From: Sinorhizobium sp. B11
GTDB taxonomy: Bacteria; Pseudomonadota; Alphaproteobacteria; Rhizobiales; Rhizobiaceae
Assembly: GCA_039725955.1 (NCBI GenBank)
Contig: CP091034.1
Coordinates: 124,001 to 188,000 of the forward strand
Length of the DNA stretch: 64,000 nt
Direction: 5' to 3'
Under the pieces are notes generated by a model. It had not been told where the DNA came from. It saw only the letters and a list, made by a program, of their open reading frames with translations, and ran no database searches. This document shows positions 45,160 through 53,984 of this stretch, one piece after another. Both the position numbers and the translations under genes were made by a program. Numbering within the stretch: position 1 is the stretch's first letter; each line of letters opens with the position of its first letter.

Positions 45160-46167
45160 ATGTTCGGCATCGATCCGACAGTGCTGGCAATTGTCGTTCT
45201 TGCAGCCGTTGCGGCGGCAGCGGTGAGCTATGCCGTATTGTTCTCGCGTATCGAGAGCGACAAGAAATCGGCAAGTCGCATCAACCGCGTCAAATCGGCC
45301 GAAGTCGATCGCACCAAGGTCAAGGCTGCCCGCGACCGCGTGCAGGAACTGTCGAAGCGCCGAAAATCGGTACAGGACAGCCTGAAGGATCTCGAAAAAC
45401 GGCAGCATGAGAAGACCAAGAAAACGCTGTCGCTGAAATCCCGCCTGGTGCAGGCGGGACTGCCGATCACGCCAACCCGTTTCTATCTCTTCAGCGCGTT
45501 CTTCGCACTTGTGCTGCTGGTCTTGCTTTTTATTGCCGGCGCATCGACACCGGTCATGCTCGGTATCCCCGTGGCCGCAGGGCTTGGTCTGCCGCGCTGG
45601 GTGCTGGGCTTCCTCATTTCGCGCCGCCAGAACAAGTTCCTTGATGAATTTCCGAATGCGCTCGACGTTATCGTCCGCTCCATCCGCTCCGGCCTGCCGC
45701 TGAACGACGCGATCCGCCTCGTTGCGACCGATGGGGTCGAGCCGGTCAAGGGCGAATTCCGCCGTATCGTCGAATCGCAGCAGGTCGGCCTCAGCGTGCC
45801 CGAAGCCTGCGCCCGCATGACCAATCAGATGCCGTTGCAGGAAGTCAATTTCTTCGCGATCGTCATCGCCATCCAGTCGCAGGCTGGCGGCAACCTGTCG
45901 GAAGCGATCGGCAACCTTTCAAAGGTGCTGCGTGACCGCAAGAAGATGAAGGCCAAGGTCAAGGCGCTGTCGATGGAAGCCAAGGCATCGGCCTGCATCA
46001 TCGGCGCCCTGCCTTTTATCGTTGCCCTGCTCGTTTACCTCACGTCGCCGCAATACATGATGCTCTTGTTCACCGATCCGCGCGGCCACTTCATCATGGG
46101 CTTTTCGGCGGTTTGGATGTCGATCGGTATCTTCGTGATGCGCAACATGATCAATTTCGATATCTAG
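45160..46167 (+). CDS. tadB: TadB, Flp pilus inner-membrane platform protein
   Basis: A 335-residue membrane protein of the T2SS-F family. It has an N-terminal membrane helix, a basic cytoplasmic stretch (about 28-95), and a T2SSF domain with FPNALDVIVRSIRSGLPLNDAIRLVA, then MPLQEVNFFAIVIAIQSQAGGNLSEAIGNLS. It ends in two helices. With TadC it forms the platform driven by CpaF. Confidence 0.94.
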   Translation: MFGIDPTVLAIVVLAAVAAAAVSYAVLFSRIESDKKSASRINRVKSAEVDRTKVKAARDRVQELSKRRKSVQDSLKDLEKRQHEKTKKTLSLKSRLVQAGLPITPTRFYLFSAFFALVLLVLLFIAGASTPVMLGIPVAAGLGLPRWVLGFLISRRQNKFLDEFPNALDVIVRSIRSGLPLNDAIRLVATDGVEPVKGEFRRIVESQQVGLSVPEACARMTNQMPLQEVNFFAIVIAIQSQAGGNLSEAIGNLSKVLRDRKKMKAKVKALSMEAKASACIIGALPFIVALLVYLTSPQYMMLLFTDPRGHFIMGFSAVWMSIGIFVMRNMINFDI

Positions 46168-46181
46168 CGGGAGCAAGGCAC

Positions 46182-47165
46182 ATGTCGCAGGAACTCGCCG
46201 CAACATTGACCGATCCCGCCATGATCGTGGCGGTGCTCGTCGCCATCGCTGTCTTTGCCACTTTCTACACGCTTGCCGTTCCTTTTTTCGAGCGTGGTGA
46301 TCTCAACAAGCGCATGAAGGCCGTCTCGACCGAGCGTGAGCAGATCCGCGCCCGCGAGCGCGCCCGTATGAATGCCGACACTGGCAGTAAGGCGACGCTC
46401 AGAAACCAGAACAATCGATCCGTCCGTCAAATTGTCGAGCGGTTCAATCTGCGCAAGGCGCTTGTCGACGACAACACGATGAACAAGCTGCGCGCGGCTG
46501 GTCTGCGTTCGGAAAATGCGCTGAACACTTTCCTTGTCGCGCGCTTTCTTCTGCCGTTTCTTTTTCTGGCGGTTGCCGCATTCTGGATGTTCGGTCTCGG
46601 CAATCTTGCCGACAAGGGCCTGCCGATCCGGATCTTCATCGTCATCGGCATCGCCTATATCGGCTTCTATGCGCCGAACATCTATATTTCCAACCGTATG
46701 GGCAAGCGTCAGCAATCCATCAAGCGCGCCTGGCCGGATGCGCTGGACATGATGCTGATCTGCGTAGAATCGGGTATTTCCATCGAGGCAGCCATGCGCC
46801 GGGTCTCCGAAGAACTCGGCGAACAGTCACCGCCGCTCGCCGAAGAAATGGTGCTGACGACCGCTGAGCTCTCCTTCCTGCCGGATCGCCGCGTCGCCCT
46901 TGAGAATCTCGCGACCCGCACCCAGATCGATCTGGTCCGCTCCGTCACCCAGGCGCTCATTCAGGCCGACCGCTACGGCACGCCCGTTGCGACAGCTCTG
47001 CGTGTCCTTGCCCAGGAGGGCCGCGACGAACGCATGAACGAGGCGGAAAAGAAGGCTGCTGCCCTGCCGCCGAAGCTGACCGTTCCGATGATCCTCTTCT
47101 TCCTGCCCGTGCTGATCGCCGTCATCCTCGGCCCTGCCGGCATCCAGGTCGCCGATCGGTTCTGA
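46182..47165 (+). CDS. tadC: TadC, Flp pilus inner-membrane platform protein
   Basis: A 327-residue T2SS-F family protein, partner of TadB. The ATG at 46182 (MSQELAATLTDP) follows GGGAGCAAGG; the open frame upstream overlaps tadB and is not used. T2SSF text: WPDALDMMLICVESGISIEAAMRRVSEEL and TQIDLVRSVTQALIQADRYGTPVATALRVLAQEGRDERMNEAEKKA. It ends with a membrane helix VPMILFFLPVLIAVILGPAGI. It is the last gene of the continuous cpa-tad run. Confidence 0.94.
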   Translation: MSQELAATLTDPAMIVAVLVAIAVFATFYTLAVPFFERGDLNKRMKAVSTEREQIRARERARMNADTGSKATLRNQNNRSVRQIVERFNLRKALVDDNTMNKLRAAGLRSENALNTFLVARFLLPFLFLAVAAFWMFGLGNLADKGLPIRIFIVIGIAYIGFYAPNIYISNRMGKRQQSIKRAWPDALDMMLICVESGISIEAAMRRVSEELGEQSPPLAEEMVLTTAELSFLPDRRVALENLATRTQIDLVRSVTQALIQADRYGTPVATALRVLAQEGRDERMNEAEKKAAALPPKLTVPMILFFLPVLIAVILGPAGIQVADRF

Positions 47166-47308
47166 TTAAGAGATCCGGAAACCCCGCTTTTGCCAAGAAC
47201 GGCAAAACAAACGGCGATCATCGGCGAGCGGCCTTGATCGGGTGGGCATTTCCAGCAAAATTGCATGGCGGTTTTACATCCGGAATTGTGTGAGAATGGA
47301 GTTTTGCC

Positions 47309-47941
47309 ATGTCCTCTCTGGGCATCTTTATCAGCATCATCAGCGCTTTGATGATCGGCGCCATGAGCCCCGGCCCGAGTTTCGTCGTCGTCTCGCGCAT
47401 CGCCATTTCGCGTTCCCGCTTTGACGGGCTTGCTGCTGCACTCGGCATGGGCATCGGCGGCGTGACCTTCGCCATCCTTGCCCTTGCCGGCTTGACGGCG
47501 CTGCTCTCGCAATTCGAGTGGCTTTACCTCGTTCTCAAGATCGCGGGCGGCGCCTATCTGATCTATATTGCTGTCGCGATCTGGAAGGGCGCCAGCGAAC
47601 CGCTGGCGCTTTCAGGCGACATAGCCGGTAAAAGCACGCCGGCGCGGAGTTTCACGGCAGCGATGCTGACGCAGTTGAGCAATCCCAAAACGATCGTGGT
47701 CTACGCCAGTATCTTCGCGGCGCTGCTGCCCAAGACGGTGCCGGTGGAGCTTTTGCTGGCACTGCCGATTGGCGTGTTCCTGGTCGAAGCGGGATGGTAT
47801 GCGATCGTTGCGCTCGCCTTTTCGGCCCAGCAGCCGCGCAAAGTCTATCTTGCTGCCAAGGCCTGGATCGACAGGGCCGCGGGCGCGGTCATGGCGGGTC
47901 TCGGCCTGCGTCTCATCCTGTCCGGATTGAGCAGCAGATGA
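47309..47941 (+). CDS. LysE/RhtB-family amino acid exporter
   Basis: A 210-residue inner-membrane protein with about six hydrophobic segments. The family motif GAMSPGPSFVVVSRIAISRSR is close to the N-terminus, and the middle segment LTQLSNPKTIVVYASIF is typical. It would export amino acids or derivatives (homoserine lactone, threonine and similar); the substrate is unknown. It interrupts the tad locus between tadC and tadD and ends one base before the convergent tadD stop. Confidence 0.9.
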   Translation: MSSLGIFISIISALMIGAMSPGPSFVVVSRIAISRSRFDGLAAALGMGIGGVTFAILALAGLTALLSQFEWLYLVLKIAGGAYLIYIAVAIWKGASEPLALSGDIAGKSTPARSFTAAMLTQLSNPKTIVVYASIFAALLPKTVPVELLLALPIGVFLVEAGWYAIVALAFSAQQPRKVYLAAKAWIDRAAGAVMAGLGLRLILSGLSSR

Positions 47942-47942
47942 C

Positions 47943-48773
47943 TTAGTTGGTATTGCTGGCGGAAGGTGTGGAGTCCTTCGCCGCGAGCTTCTGCCAGGAA
48001 TTCTGCTGGGAAAGCATGCCGCGCAGATAGGCGACATTCGCATCGGCCTGCTGCGGCGAGAGTTCGCGCCGCGCGATCTGCTCGGCCTCGGGAAAGCGGC
48101 CTTGCAGGCCGACGACGAGAGCGAGGTTCTGGCGCACACGGCTATCGGCGGAAGGCTGGCCGGCGGCCGAGCGCAGATAGGTTTCCGCCGTGCGCAGATC
48201 GCCTGTCAGAAGATAAGACATGCCGAGATTGGAAAGGATCGAAGGTTCGTTCGGCTGGATGTCGAGCGCATCGCGATAGCGCTGTCGTGCGTCGTTCGGC
48301 TTGCCCATCTGATCGAGGATCGCGCCTTCCGCCGAGATCAGTCGCCAGTCGGGACGGTCGGGCGTCTGTGCTCTGCCGATCGTATCGAGCGCCTGCTGAA
48401 GCTGTCCTGTGGCCGCTTGCGCCTTGCCATAGGCTGCCAGCACGTTGCGATCACCGGGATTGGCGATCGCGACCTGCTGCATGACGGCAAGCGCTTGCGC
48501 GTCGCGTCCGTTCATCCGTAGCAGGTTGGCATAGTTTACGCCATTGACCGGATCGCGCGGGTTCTTCTCATAGGCCTGGCCGACACGGTTGGTGGCGGCC
48601 CGCAACTCGTTGGTGTCCATCTGCTCGACCGGCTTGTCGAGCTTGGGGATGGAACCGGTTGTCATCCGGTCCTTTGCCGTTGTCGAGCAGCCGGCCAGCG
48701 CGAGCATGACGAGAACAGCGGCGGTTCCTTGAAAAACACGCTTTTTAAGAGGAGTAGAGGCCGAGACGGGCAT
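47943..48773 (-). CDS. tadD: TadD-like TPR lipoprotein of the Flp pilus system
   Basis: A 276-residue lipoprotein (lipobox LALAGCST, Cys at about residue 29). It has several TPR repeats (about 70-240), for example YANLLRMNGRDAQALAVMQQVAIANPGDRNVLAAYGKAQAATGQ and PSILSNLGMSYLLTGDLRTAETYLR. TadD proteins assist secretin or pilus assembly. The ATG at 48773 follows AGGAACGCGCA. It is on the opposite strand to cpaA-tadC and separated from it by the LysE gene. Confidence 0.87.
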   Translation of the reverse strand: MPVSASTPLKKRVFQGTAAVLVMLALAGCSTTAKDRMTTGSIPKLDKPVEQMDTNELRAATNRVGQAYEKNPRDPVNGVNYANLLRMNGRDAQALAVMQQVAIANPGDRNVLAAYGKAQAATGQLQQALDTIGRAQTPDRPDWRLISAEGAILDQMGKPNDARQRYRDALDIQPNEPSILSNLGMSYLLTGDLRTAETYLRSAAGQPSADSRVRQNLALVVGLQGRFPEAEQIARRELSPQQADANVAYLRGMLSQQNSWQKLAAKDSTPSASNTN

Positions 48774-48854
48774 TGCGCGTTCCTGAATGAAATCGGCGCC
48801 TGACCTCAAAACGGAACAGGGAAAGGTTTTGACGCAATCTTCGCTCCAGCAATA

Positions 48855-48874
48855 GTCTGTTAACCCTAACAGAC
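48855..48874. promoter_or_regulatory. Palindrome in the tadD / aminopeptidase divergent promoter region
   Basis: A perfect inverted repeat with 8-base arms, GTCTGTTA-ACCC-TAACAGAC, in the 141-base gap between divergent tadD and the aminopeptidase gene. It contains TTAACC and is followed by GTTAAG. It could be an operator for either gene; no regulator can be assigned. Confidence 0.45.
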
Positions 48875-48914
48875 CGTTAAGAAGTGATTCTGCCCCCCGC
48901 CTCTAAGGACAAAC

Positions 48915-50306
48915 ATGGCCCCCTTCCAGTTCACCGAAAGACCGACGCCTTTCAACACCAAGGGTGGGTCGACGCTGCCGATCTTTGCTGTCACGCCCGC
49001 CCATATCGACACCGCGACAATCGATCCGATCGCCCTCGATTGGGCACGCAAAGCCGGCTACAAGGCAGAAAGCGGTTCGCTGCTTCTGATCCCGACAGCC
49101 GACGGTCACCTCGGCGGCGCGCTCTTCGGCCTTGGGACCAATCCGTCTGAGCAGCCTTACATCACGGGCAGGCTTGCCCGCGCACTTCCGGCCGGCGACT
49201 GGCACATCGAAACGGCTCCGCTGACAGCCAATCGCCTGGCGCTCGGCTTCGGCCTCGGCAGCTACCGTTTCGACCGTTACAAGTCTGAAAAAATCCCGGC
49301 GGCGACGCTGATGATCCCGCGCGATGCCGACGGCAATGAGATCAAGCGTCAGCTCGCCGGCGTTTTCCTCGCTCGCGACCTCATCAATACGCCGACCAAC
49401 GACATGGGACCGGAACAGCTCGAAGCGGCTTTCCGCGATCTCGCTGCCCACTACAAGGCAGAGATGTCGGTTATCATTGGCGACGACCTGCTCAAGGAAA
49501 ACTTCCCGCTCGTGCACACGGTCGGTCGCGCCAGTGCCGATGCGCCGCGCCTCTTGGAGCTGCGCTGGGGCAAGAAGGGACACCGCAAGGTCACGCTGGT
49601 CGGCAAGGGCGTCTGCTTCGATACGGGTGGCCTCGACATCAAGCCGGCTTCCTCCATGCTGCTGATGAAGAAGGACATGGGCGGCGCGGCAAATGTCATG
49701 GGCCTGGCGCTCATGATCATGGATGCCAAGCTGAAGGTGGACCTGCGTGTCATCATCCCGGTCGTCGAGAATTCCATCTCGTCCAATGCCTTCCGTCCCG
49801 GCGACATCTACAAGAGCCGCAAGGGGTTGACGGTCCAGATCGACAACACCGATGCCGAAGGTCGCCTGATCCTGGCCGATGCGCTCGCCTATGCCGACGA
49901 GGAAGAACCTGATCTCTTGATCGATATGGCAACCCTGACAGGCGCTGCCCGCGTTGCTCTCGGCCCCGATCTGCCGCCCTTCTTCACGGATGATGCGAAT
50001 CTTGCCCACGACCTGATGGAAGCAAGCCTCGAGACGGATGATCCGCTCTGGCGGCTGCCGCTTTATGCCGGCTACGAGAAAGATATCCGCACCAAATTCG
50101 CCGATATCACCAATGCTCCGGCGGGGGGCATGGCGGGCGCCATCACCGCCGCGCTTTTCCTCAAGCGCTTCGTCAGCAAGGCGAAGAGCTGGGCGCATTT
50201 CGATATCTACGGCTGGGCGCCGAACGAGCGCCCACATTCGCCTGGAGGCGGTGAGGCGCAGGCTATCCGCGCGCTCTATCATCATATCCGTCACAGCATG
50301 CGCTGA
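48915..50306 (+). CDS. M17 leucyl aminopeptidase-family protein
   Basis: A 463-residue cytoplasmic metallo-aminopeptidase. The C-terminal catalytic domain is complete: LVGKGVCFDTGGLDIKPASSMLLMKKDMGGAANVMG (metal and catalytic Lys, about 228-263), the signature DNTDAEGRLILADAL, and EPDLLIDMATLTGAARVALG. The N-terminal domain is shorter and more divergent than in PepA. It is followed by a terminator and then by MarR and NlpC/P60 genes; such proteins may trim peptides released from cell wall turnover (inference). Confidence 0.93.
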   Translation: MAPFQFTERPTPFNTKGGSTLPIFAVTPAHIDTATIDPIALDWARKAGYKAESGSLLLIPTADGHLGGALFGLGTNPSEQPYITGRLARALPAGDWHIETAPLTANRLALGFGLGSYRFDRYKSEKIPAATLMIPRDADGNEIKRQLAGVFLARDLINTPTNDMGPEQLEAAFRDLAAHYKAEMSVIIGDDLLKENFPLVHTVGRASADAPRLLELRWGKKGHRKVTLVGKGVCFDTGGLDIKPASSMLLMKKDMGGAANVMGLALMIMDAKLKVDLRVIIPVVENSISSNAFRPGDIYKSRKGLTVQIDNTDAEGRLILADALAYADEEEPDLLIDMATLTGAARVALGPDLPPFFTDDANLAHDLMEASLETDDPLWRLPLYAGYEKDIRTKFADITNAPAGGMAGAITAALFLKRFVSKAKSWAHFDIYGWAPNERPHSPGGGEAQAIRALYHHIRHSMR

Positions 50307-50355
50307 ACCGCCAAGGCCATCGCTGACCCGATCGTTAAAATTTTATTCACCTTGC

Positions 50356-50385
50356 GAGGCGGCATTCTGTGCCGCCTCTTGCTTG
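50356..50385 (+). terminator. Terminator after the aminopeptidase gene
   Basis: A 9-bp stem GAGGCGGCA / TGCCGCCTC with a 5-base loop, followed by TTGCTTGCTCG. The T-content after the stem is moderate. Confidence 0.55.
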
Positions 50386-50439
50386 CTCGCTGTAACTGCC
50401 GGAAAATGAAACGTTAGCGTAACGATTTCCGGAGGGGCC

Positions 50440-50790
50440 GTGCCGATTGAACTGACCGCCTCGCAGGCGCTTGGCCTCTGGCATGGCGTGGCGCTCAACC
50501 AGGTCCGCCACGACGACCGAGATTTGACGTTGCGTCAGATGGCGATCCTGCTGCATATCTATCTTGTGCCGCCACCGCATACCGTGCGCGGACTGGCCGC
50601 GACGCTGGACGTGACGAAACCGGTCATCACCCGGGCGCTGGATACGATGGGGGACATGGGCCTCGTCGATCGCGTCCGTGACGATGCCGACCGGCGCAAC
50701 GTCATCATCAAGCGCACCGTTGGCGGGGCGCTCTATCTCGAAAAGCTCGGCGACCTCGTGCGCGAGCAGGGCCGCAAGCTTCCGGTCTGA
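50440..50790 (+). CDS. MarR-family transcriptional regulator
   Basis: A 116-residue, single-domain winged-helix protein. The pattern LTLRQMAILLHIYLVPPPHTVRGLAATLDVTKPVITRALDTMGDMGLVDRVRDDADRRNVIIKRT covers the MarR recognition helix and wing. It lacks most of the usual N- and C-terminal dimerisation helices, so it is shorter than typical MarR proteins (about 140). The start is GTG at 50440, preceded by GGAGGGG. It is followed 36 bases later by the NlpC/P60 gene and may regulate it. Confidence 0.8.
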   Translation: MPIELTASQALGLWHGVALNQVRHDDRDLTLRQMAILLHIYLVPPPHTVRGLAATLDVTKPVITRALDTMGDMGLVDRVRDDADRRNVIIKRTVGGALYLEKLGDLVREQGRKLPV

Positions 50791-50826
50791 AAGGCCAGCT
50801 CAAAAGGCCACGCTGAAAGGAATGTC

Positions 50827-51681
50827 ATGACGATGCTCGACCGCCGCCTCCATGCCTATCGCCCGGATCTTGCGGAAGCCGGCCTTGAGGGCAAGGTCGA
50901 AGCGGCGCGCTTTGTGAGCGGCACGCCGGCCCACGTCCGTGTCCCGGTCATCGCCCTGCGCCCCGAACCGGACCTTGCCCGCGGGATCGATACGGAACTG
51001 CTCTATGGCGAGGATGTCACGATATTCGATCGCGCTGACGGCTGGTGCTGGGTCAAGGCTACATCCGATGGCTATGTCGGTTACCTGCCAGCAAGCGCAG
51101 TTGCAGAGGCAGCCAACGCCCCGACTCACATCGTCGTTCCGCAGCGCACTTTCCTTTATGAGGAACCGGAATTGCGCAAACCGTATAAGACAGTGCTGTC
51201 GATGGGCAGCCGAGTCCACATTGCCGGTCAAGCGGAAGCGCGCGGCAATCATTATCTGGTGCTCGACGATGGCACTGCGATCTTCTCCAAGCATCTCCAG
51301 CCGCTTGGAGCGCTGGATGGCCAGGACTATGTCGATATCGCCGCCCGCTTCCTGGAGGTGCCCTATCTCTGGGGCGGCCGCTCCGGCCTTGGCATCGATT
51401 GCTCCGGCCTCCTCCAGCTTGCCCTACAGATGACCGGCAGAAGCGCGCCGCGCGATACCGACATGCAGGCGGCAGGCCTTGGCGAGCCGATCGAGCGCTC
51501 GGAAGTGCGCCGCGGCGATCTGGTCTTCTGGAAAGGGCATGTTGCCGTTTTCGAAGATCCCGAAACCATCATCCACGCCAACGGCCATACGATGACTGTT
51601 GCGCGCGAGAATTTCGAGGCGGCCGTCAAGCGCATCGGCTGGCTCTACGAGCAGCCGACAGGCTATCGCCGCCCGTTCTGA
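50827..51681 (+). CDS. SH3-domain NlpC/P60 peptidase
   Basis: A 284-residue protein with two N-terminal bacterial SH3-like domains (about 40-95 and 100-160) and a C-terminal NlpC/P60 cysteine peptidase domain (about 165-280). The catalytic Cys is in GIDCSGLLQLAL, the His in DLVFWKGHVAVFE, and the third polar residue is likely the His in IIHANGHTM. The layout resembles YkfC-type dipeptidyl-peptidases that cleave muropeptides. There is no signal peptide, consistent with cytoplasmic recycling. Confidence 0.9.
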   Translation: MTMLDRRLHAYRPDLAEAGLEGKVEAARFVSGTPAHVRVPVIALRPEPDLARGIDTELLYGEDVTIFDRADGWCWVKATSDGYVGYLPASAVAEAANAPTHIVVPQRTFLYEEPELRKPYKTVLSMGSRVHIAGQAEARGNHYLVLDDGTAIFSKHLQPLGALDGQDYVDIAARFLEVPYLWGGRSGLGIDCSGLLQLALQMTGRSAPRDTDMQAAGLGEPIERSEVRRGDLVFWKGHVAVFEDPETIIHANGHTMTVARENFEAAVKRIGWLYEQPTGYRRPF

Positions 51682-51689
51682 GATTGCCT

Positions 51690-53081
51690 TCAGGCCACGG
51701 GCGGCTTCGGCCAGTCCTTGATGCCACCCGTCCAATCCTCGAATGCTTTCGAGAGTTTCAGCACCCGCATGTCATCGAAGCGCGGCCCGACGATCTGCAG
51801 CCCGATCGGCATGCCCGATGCCGAAAAGCCGCAATTGATCGAGGATGCCGGCTGCTCCGACATGTTCCACGGCACGGTGAAGGCGATATGCTCGAAGGGC
51901 TGTTTCGGATCATTGGTGGGCGAAGCCCATTCAGCCGGATAGGAGACGATCGGATTGGTCGGAGAGAGCACCGCATCGACCTCGGTGAACAGGCGCCCGC
52001 AGGTCTTGCGCATCTCGATCGTCTGGTTGAAGCCCTTCACGGCATCGACACCGCTGACGTCGGCACCGCCCTTCGCCCATTCATGGATATAGGGGAGAAT
52101 ATTCTCACGGCGCTCTTCGCTGAGCCCGGCAATGTCGCCCCAGAAACGAGAGCGCCAGAAATTGTCCAGCCCATCCAGCATGGCGCGCGTCAGCACCGGT
52201 CCGACAGGAACAATCGTCGCCCCGGCTTTCTCGAAAAGCCTGGCCGCTTCTTCGATCGATATCCTCACATCGTCATCGACGGCAAGACCGCAGCCGGCAT
52301 CGAGCATCAGACCGATCCGCATGCCGGTGAGATCGATGGCAAGATCCATCCAGTCGAAATCATTCGGCGGCAGGCTGGTGCCGTCGCGCCAGTCTGGGCG
52401 CGAAAGCGTCGCCATCGAATAGGCGGCATCCTCCACCGTCCGGGTCATCGGTCCCGCGCAGCGGCCGACATAATAGGGATCGACCGGAATGCGCCCATGG
52501 CTCGGTTTGAAGCCGAACACACCCGTCCAGCCGGCCGGCAGCCGCACCGAACCGCCAATATCGGTGCCGATATGCAATGGCCCGTAGCCGGCAGCAGCCG
52601 CTGCGGAAGCGCCGGCGCTGGAGCCACCGGGGTTCTGTGAGATATTCCAAGGGTTTCGGCTCAGATGATGGAAGCTCGAAAGACCCGACGAAAGCATGCC
52701 GTAGTCGGGGCAGGTGGTCTTGGCAAAGATAACAGCGCCGTCCTCCCGCAGCCGCGCCGCCGCCGGCGCATCCGCTTCCGCTGGCTTCAGCTCGACCGCC
52801 TTCGTGCCGAGCGGCACCGGTTGTCCCCTGGTGGCGATCAACTCCTTGAGCGTAACCGGAATGCCGTCGAGCGGGCCGAGCGTTTCACCTTTCATCCAGC
52901 GCTCGCCCGATGCCTTTGCCTGCTCGCGCGCCGCTTCCGGATCGTAGAGATAAAGCGCTGCGATCGACGGCTCCCAGGCATCGATATGCCTTTCGAGCGC
53001 AAGCCAGTATTCGAGCGGCGAGAGGGTTCTATCGCTGAAGCGTCGCCTGAGCTCGCGGATGGTGAAATTGGTATCTGGCAT
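51690..53081 (-). CDS. Amidase (amidase signature family)
   Basis: A 463-residue hydrolase of the Ser-cisSer-Lys amidase family. The catalytic Lys lies in VTLKELIATRGQP, and the nucleophile region NPGGSSAGASAAAAAGYGPLHIGTDIGGSVRLPA (about 150-183) is intact. The substrate (an amide or a peptide amide) cannot be told. It is the last gene in a minus-strand cluster with peptide-type ABC permeases, so it probably acts on the imported compound. Confidence 0.92.
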   Translation of the reverse strand: MPDTNFTIRELRRRFSDRTLSPLEYWLALERHIDAWEPSIAALYLYDPEAAREQAKASGERWMKGETLGPLDGIPVTLKELIATRGQPVPLGTKAVELKPAEADAPAAARLREDGAVIFAKTTCPDYGMLSSGLSSFHHLSRNPWNISQNPGGSSAGASAAAAAGYGPLHIGTDIGGSVRLPAGWTGVFGFKPSHGRIPVDPYYVGRCAGPMTRTVEDAAYSMATLSRPDWRDGTSLPPNDFDWMDLAIDLTGMRIGLMLDAGCGLAVDDDVRISIEEAARLFEKAGATIVPVGPVLTRAMLDGLDNFWRSRFWGDIAGLSEERRENILPYIHEWAKGGADVSGVDAVKGFNQTIEMRKTCGRLFTEVDAVLSPTNPIVSYPAEWASPTNDPKQPFEHIAFTVPWNMSEQPASSINCGFSASGMPIGLQIVGPRFDDMRVLKLSKAFEDWTGGIKDWPKPPVA

Positions 53082-53117
53082 GGTCTGGTCTTTCGGGCGG
53101 TTCGTCTCGGGAGGACA

Positions 53118-53984
53118 TCAGCGGCTCGCTTCGCGCGGGTCGAGCAGATCGCGCAACCCATCACCCAGCATGTTGAAGCCGAAGACGGTGAGCGCGATGG
53201 CAAGGCCGGGCAGGATGGCCAGCCACGGAGCAAGCGAAAGGAAGGTCTGGGCGTCTGCCAGCATGCGTCCCCAGGTCGGCGCCGGCGGCGCCATGCCGAG
53301 GCCGAGGAAGGAAAGGCCGGCCTCCGTCAGAATCGCGAGACCGAGCTGGATCGCCGCATGCACGATGATCTGGCTCATGATGTTCGGCAGCACGTGCCGC
53401 ACCGAGATCGTGAAACGGCTATTGCCGATCGCCTGCGCCGCCAGCACATAGTCGCGGTTCCAGGCCTGCAGCGAGGTCGCGAGCGTTACGCGCGCAAAGA
53501 CCGGCACCATGAAGACGGCAATGGCCGTGATCGCTGTAAAGCGTCCCGGCCCGAGGAAGGCACCGAGGAGCATAGCGGACAGGATGGGCGGCAGTGCGAA
53601 GATGACGTCACAGGCGCGCATCAAAAGCGCCTCGTAGGGGCCGCGGATGGCAGCCGCAGAAATCCCCGCAATGGAACCGAGTGTGCCGCCGATGGCGACC
53701 GCGCTGACGGCGACCGACAGCGAATTCCAGCACCCGACCATCAGCATGGAAACTACGTCACGGCCGAACTGGTCCGTGCCGAGCAGGCCGAAGGCAAGCG
53801 GCGGCTGCAGCTTGTGAATGATCTGCATCTTGGCCGGCGGCAGCGGCGTCCAGAAGAGCGACAGCAGGGCAATGGCAGCCAGGAGCCCGATGACGATGGT
53901 TCCGGTGATGAGGTTCTTTCGCCGGCTAAGCCGGAAGCTTCGGCGCCGTGGAAAGATGGCGGAGGAGACGATGGGAGCCATCAT
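53118..53984 (-). CDS. Peptide/opine-type ABC transporter permease (DppC-like)
   Basis: A 288-residue DppC-type permease. The N-terminal helix (LITGTIVIGLLAAIALLSLFW) precedes GLLGTDQFGRDVVSMLMVG, and the EAA loop reads YVLAAQAIGNSRFTISVRHVLPNIMSQ. The C-terminal LSFLGLGMAPPAPTWGRML is typical of the family. The ATG at 53984 overlaps the stop of the DppB-like gene by ATGA. The frame is open to 54728, but that part is the shadow of the DppB-like gene. Confidence 0.92.
   Translation of the reverse strand: MMAPIVSSAIFPRRRSFRLSRRKNLITGTIVIGLLAAIALLSLFWTPLPPAKMQIIHKLQPPLAFGLLGTDQFGRDVVSMLMVGCWNSLSVAVSAVAIGGTLGSIAGISAAAIRGPYEALLMRACDVIFALPPILSAMLLGAFLGPGRFTAITAIAVFMVPVFARVTLATSLQAWNRDYVLAAQAIGNSRFTISVRHVLPNIMSQIIVHAAIQLGLAILTEAGLSFLGLGMAPPAPTWGRMLADAQTFLSLAPWLAILPGLAIALTVFGFNMLGDGLRDLLDPREASR

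Noticed and set aside
43671..45170. 499-codon open frame on the minus strand
   Set aside because: Exactly antisense to cpaF, which has complete ATPase motifs. The composition is that of a shadow frame.
48903..50294. 463-codon open frame on the minus strand
   Set aside because: Antisense to the M17 aminopeptidase, whose signature motifs are intact.
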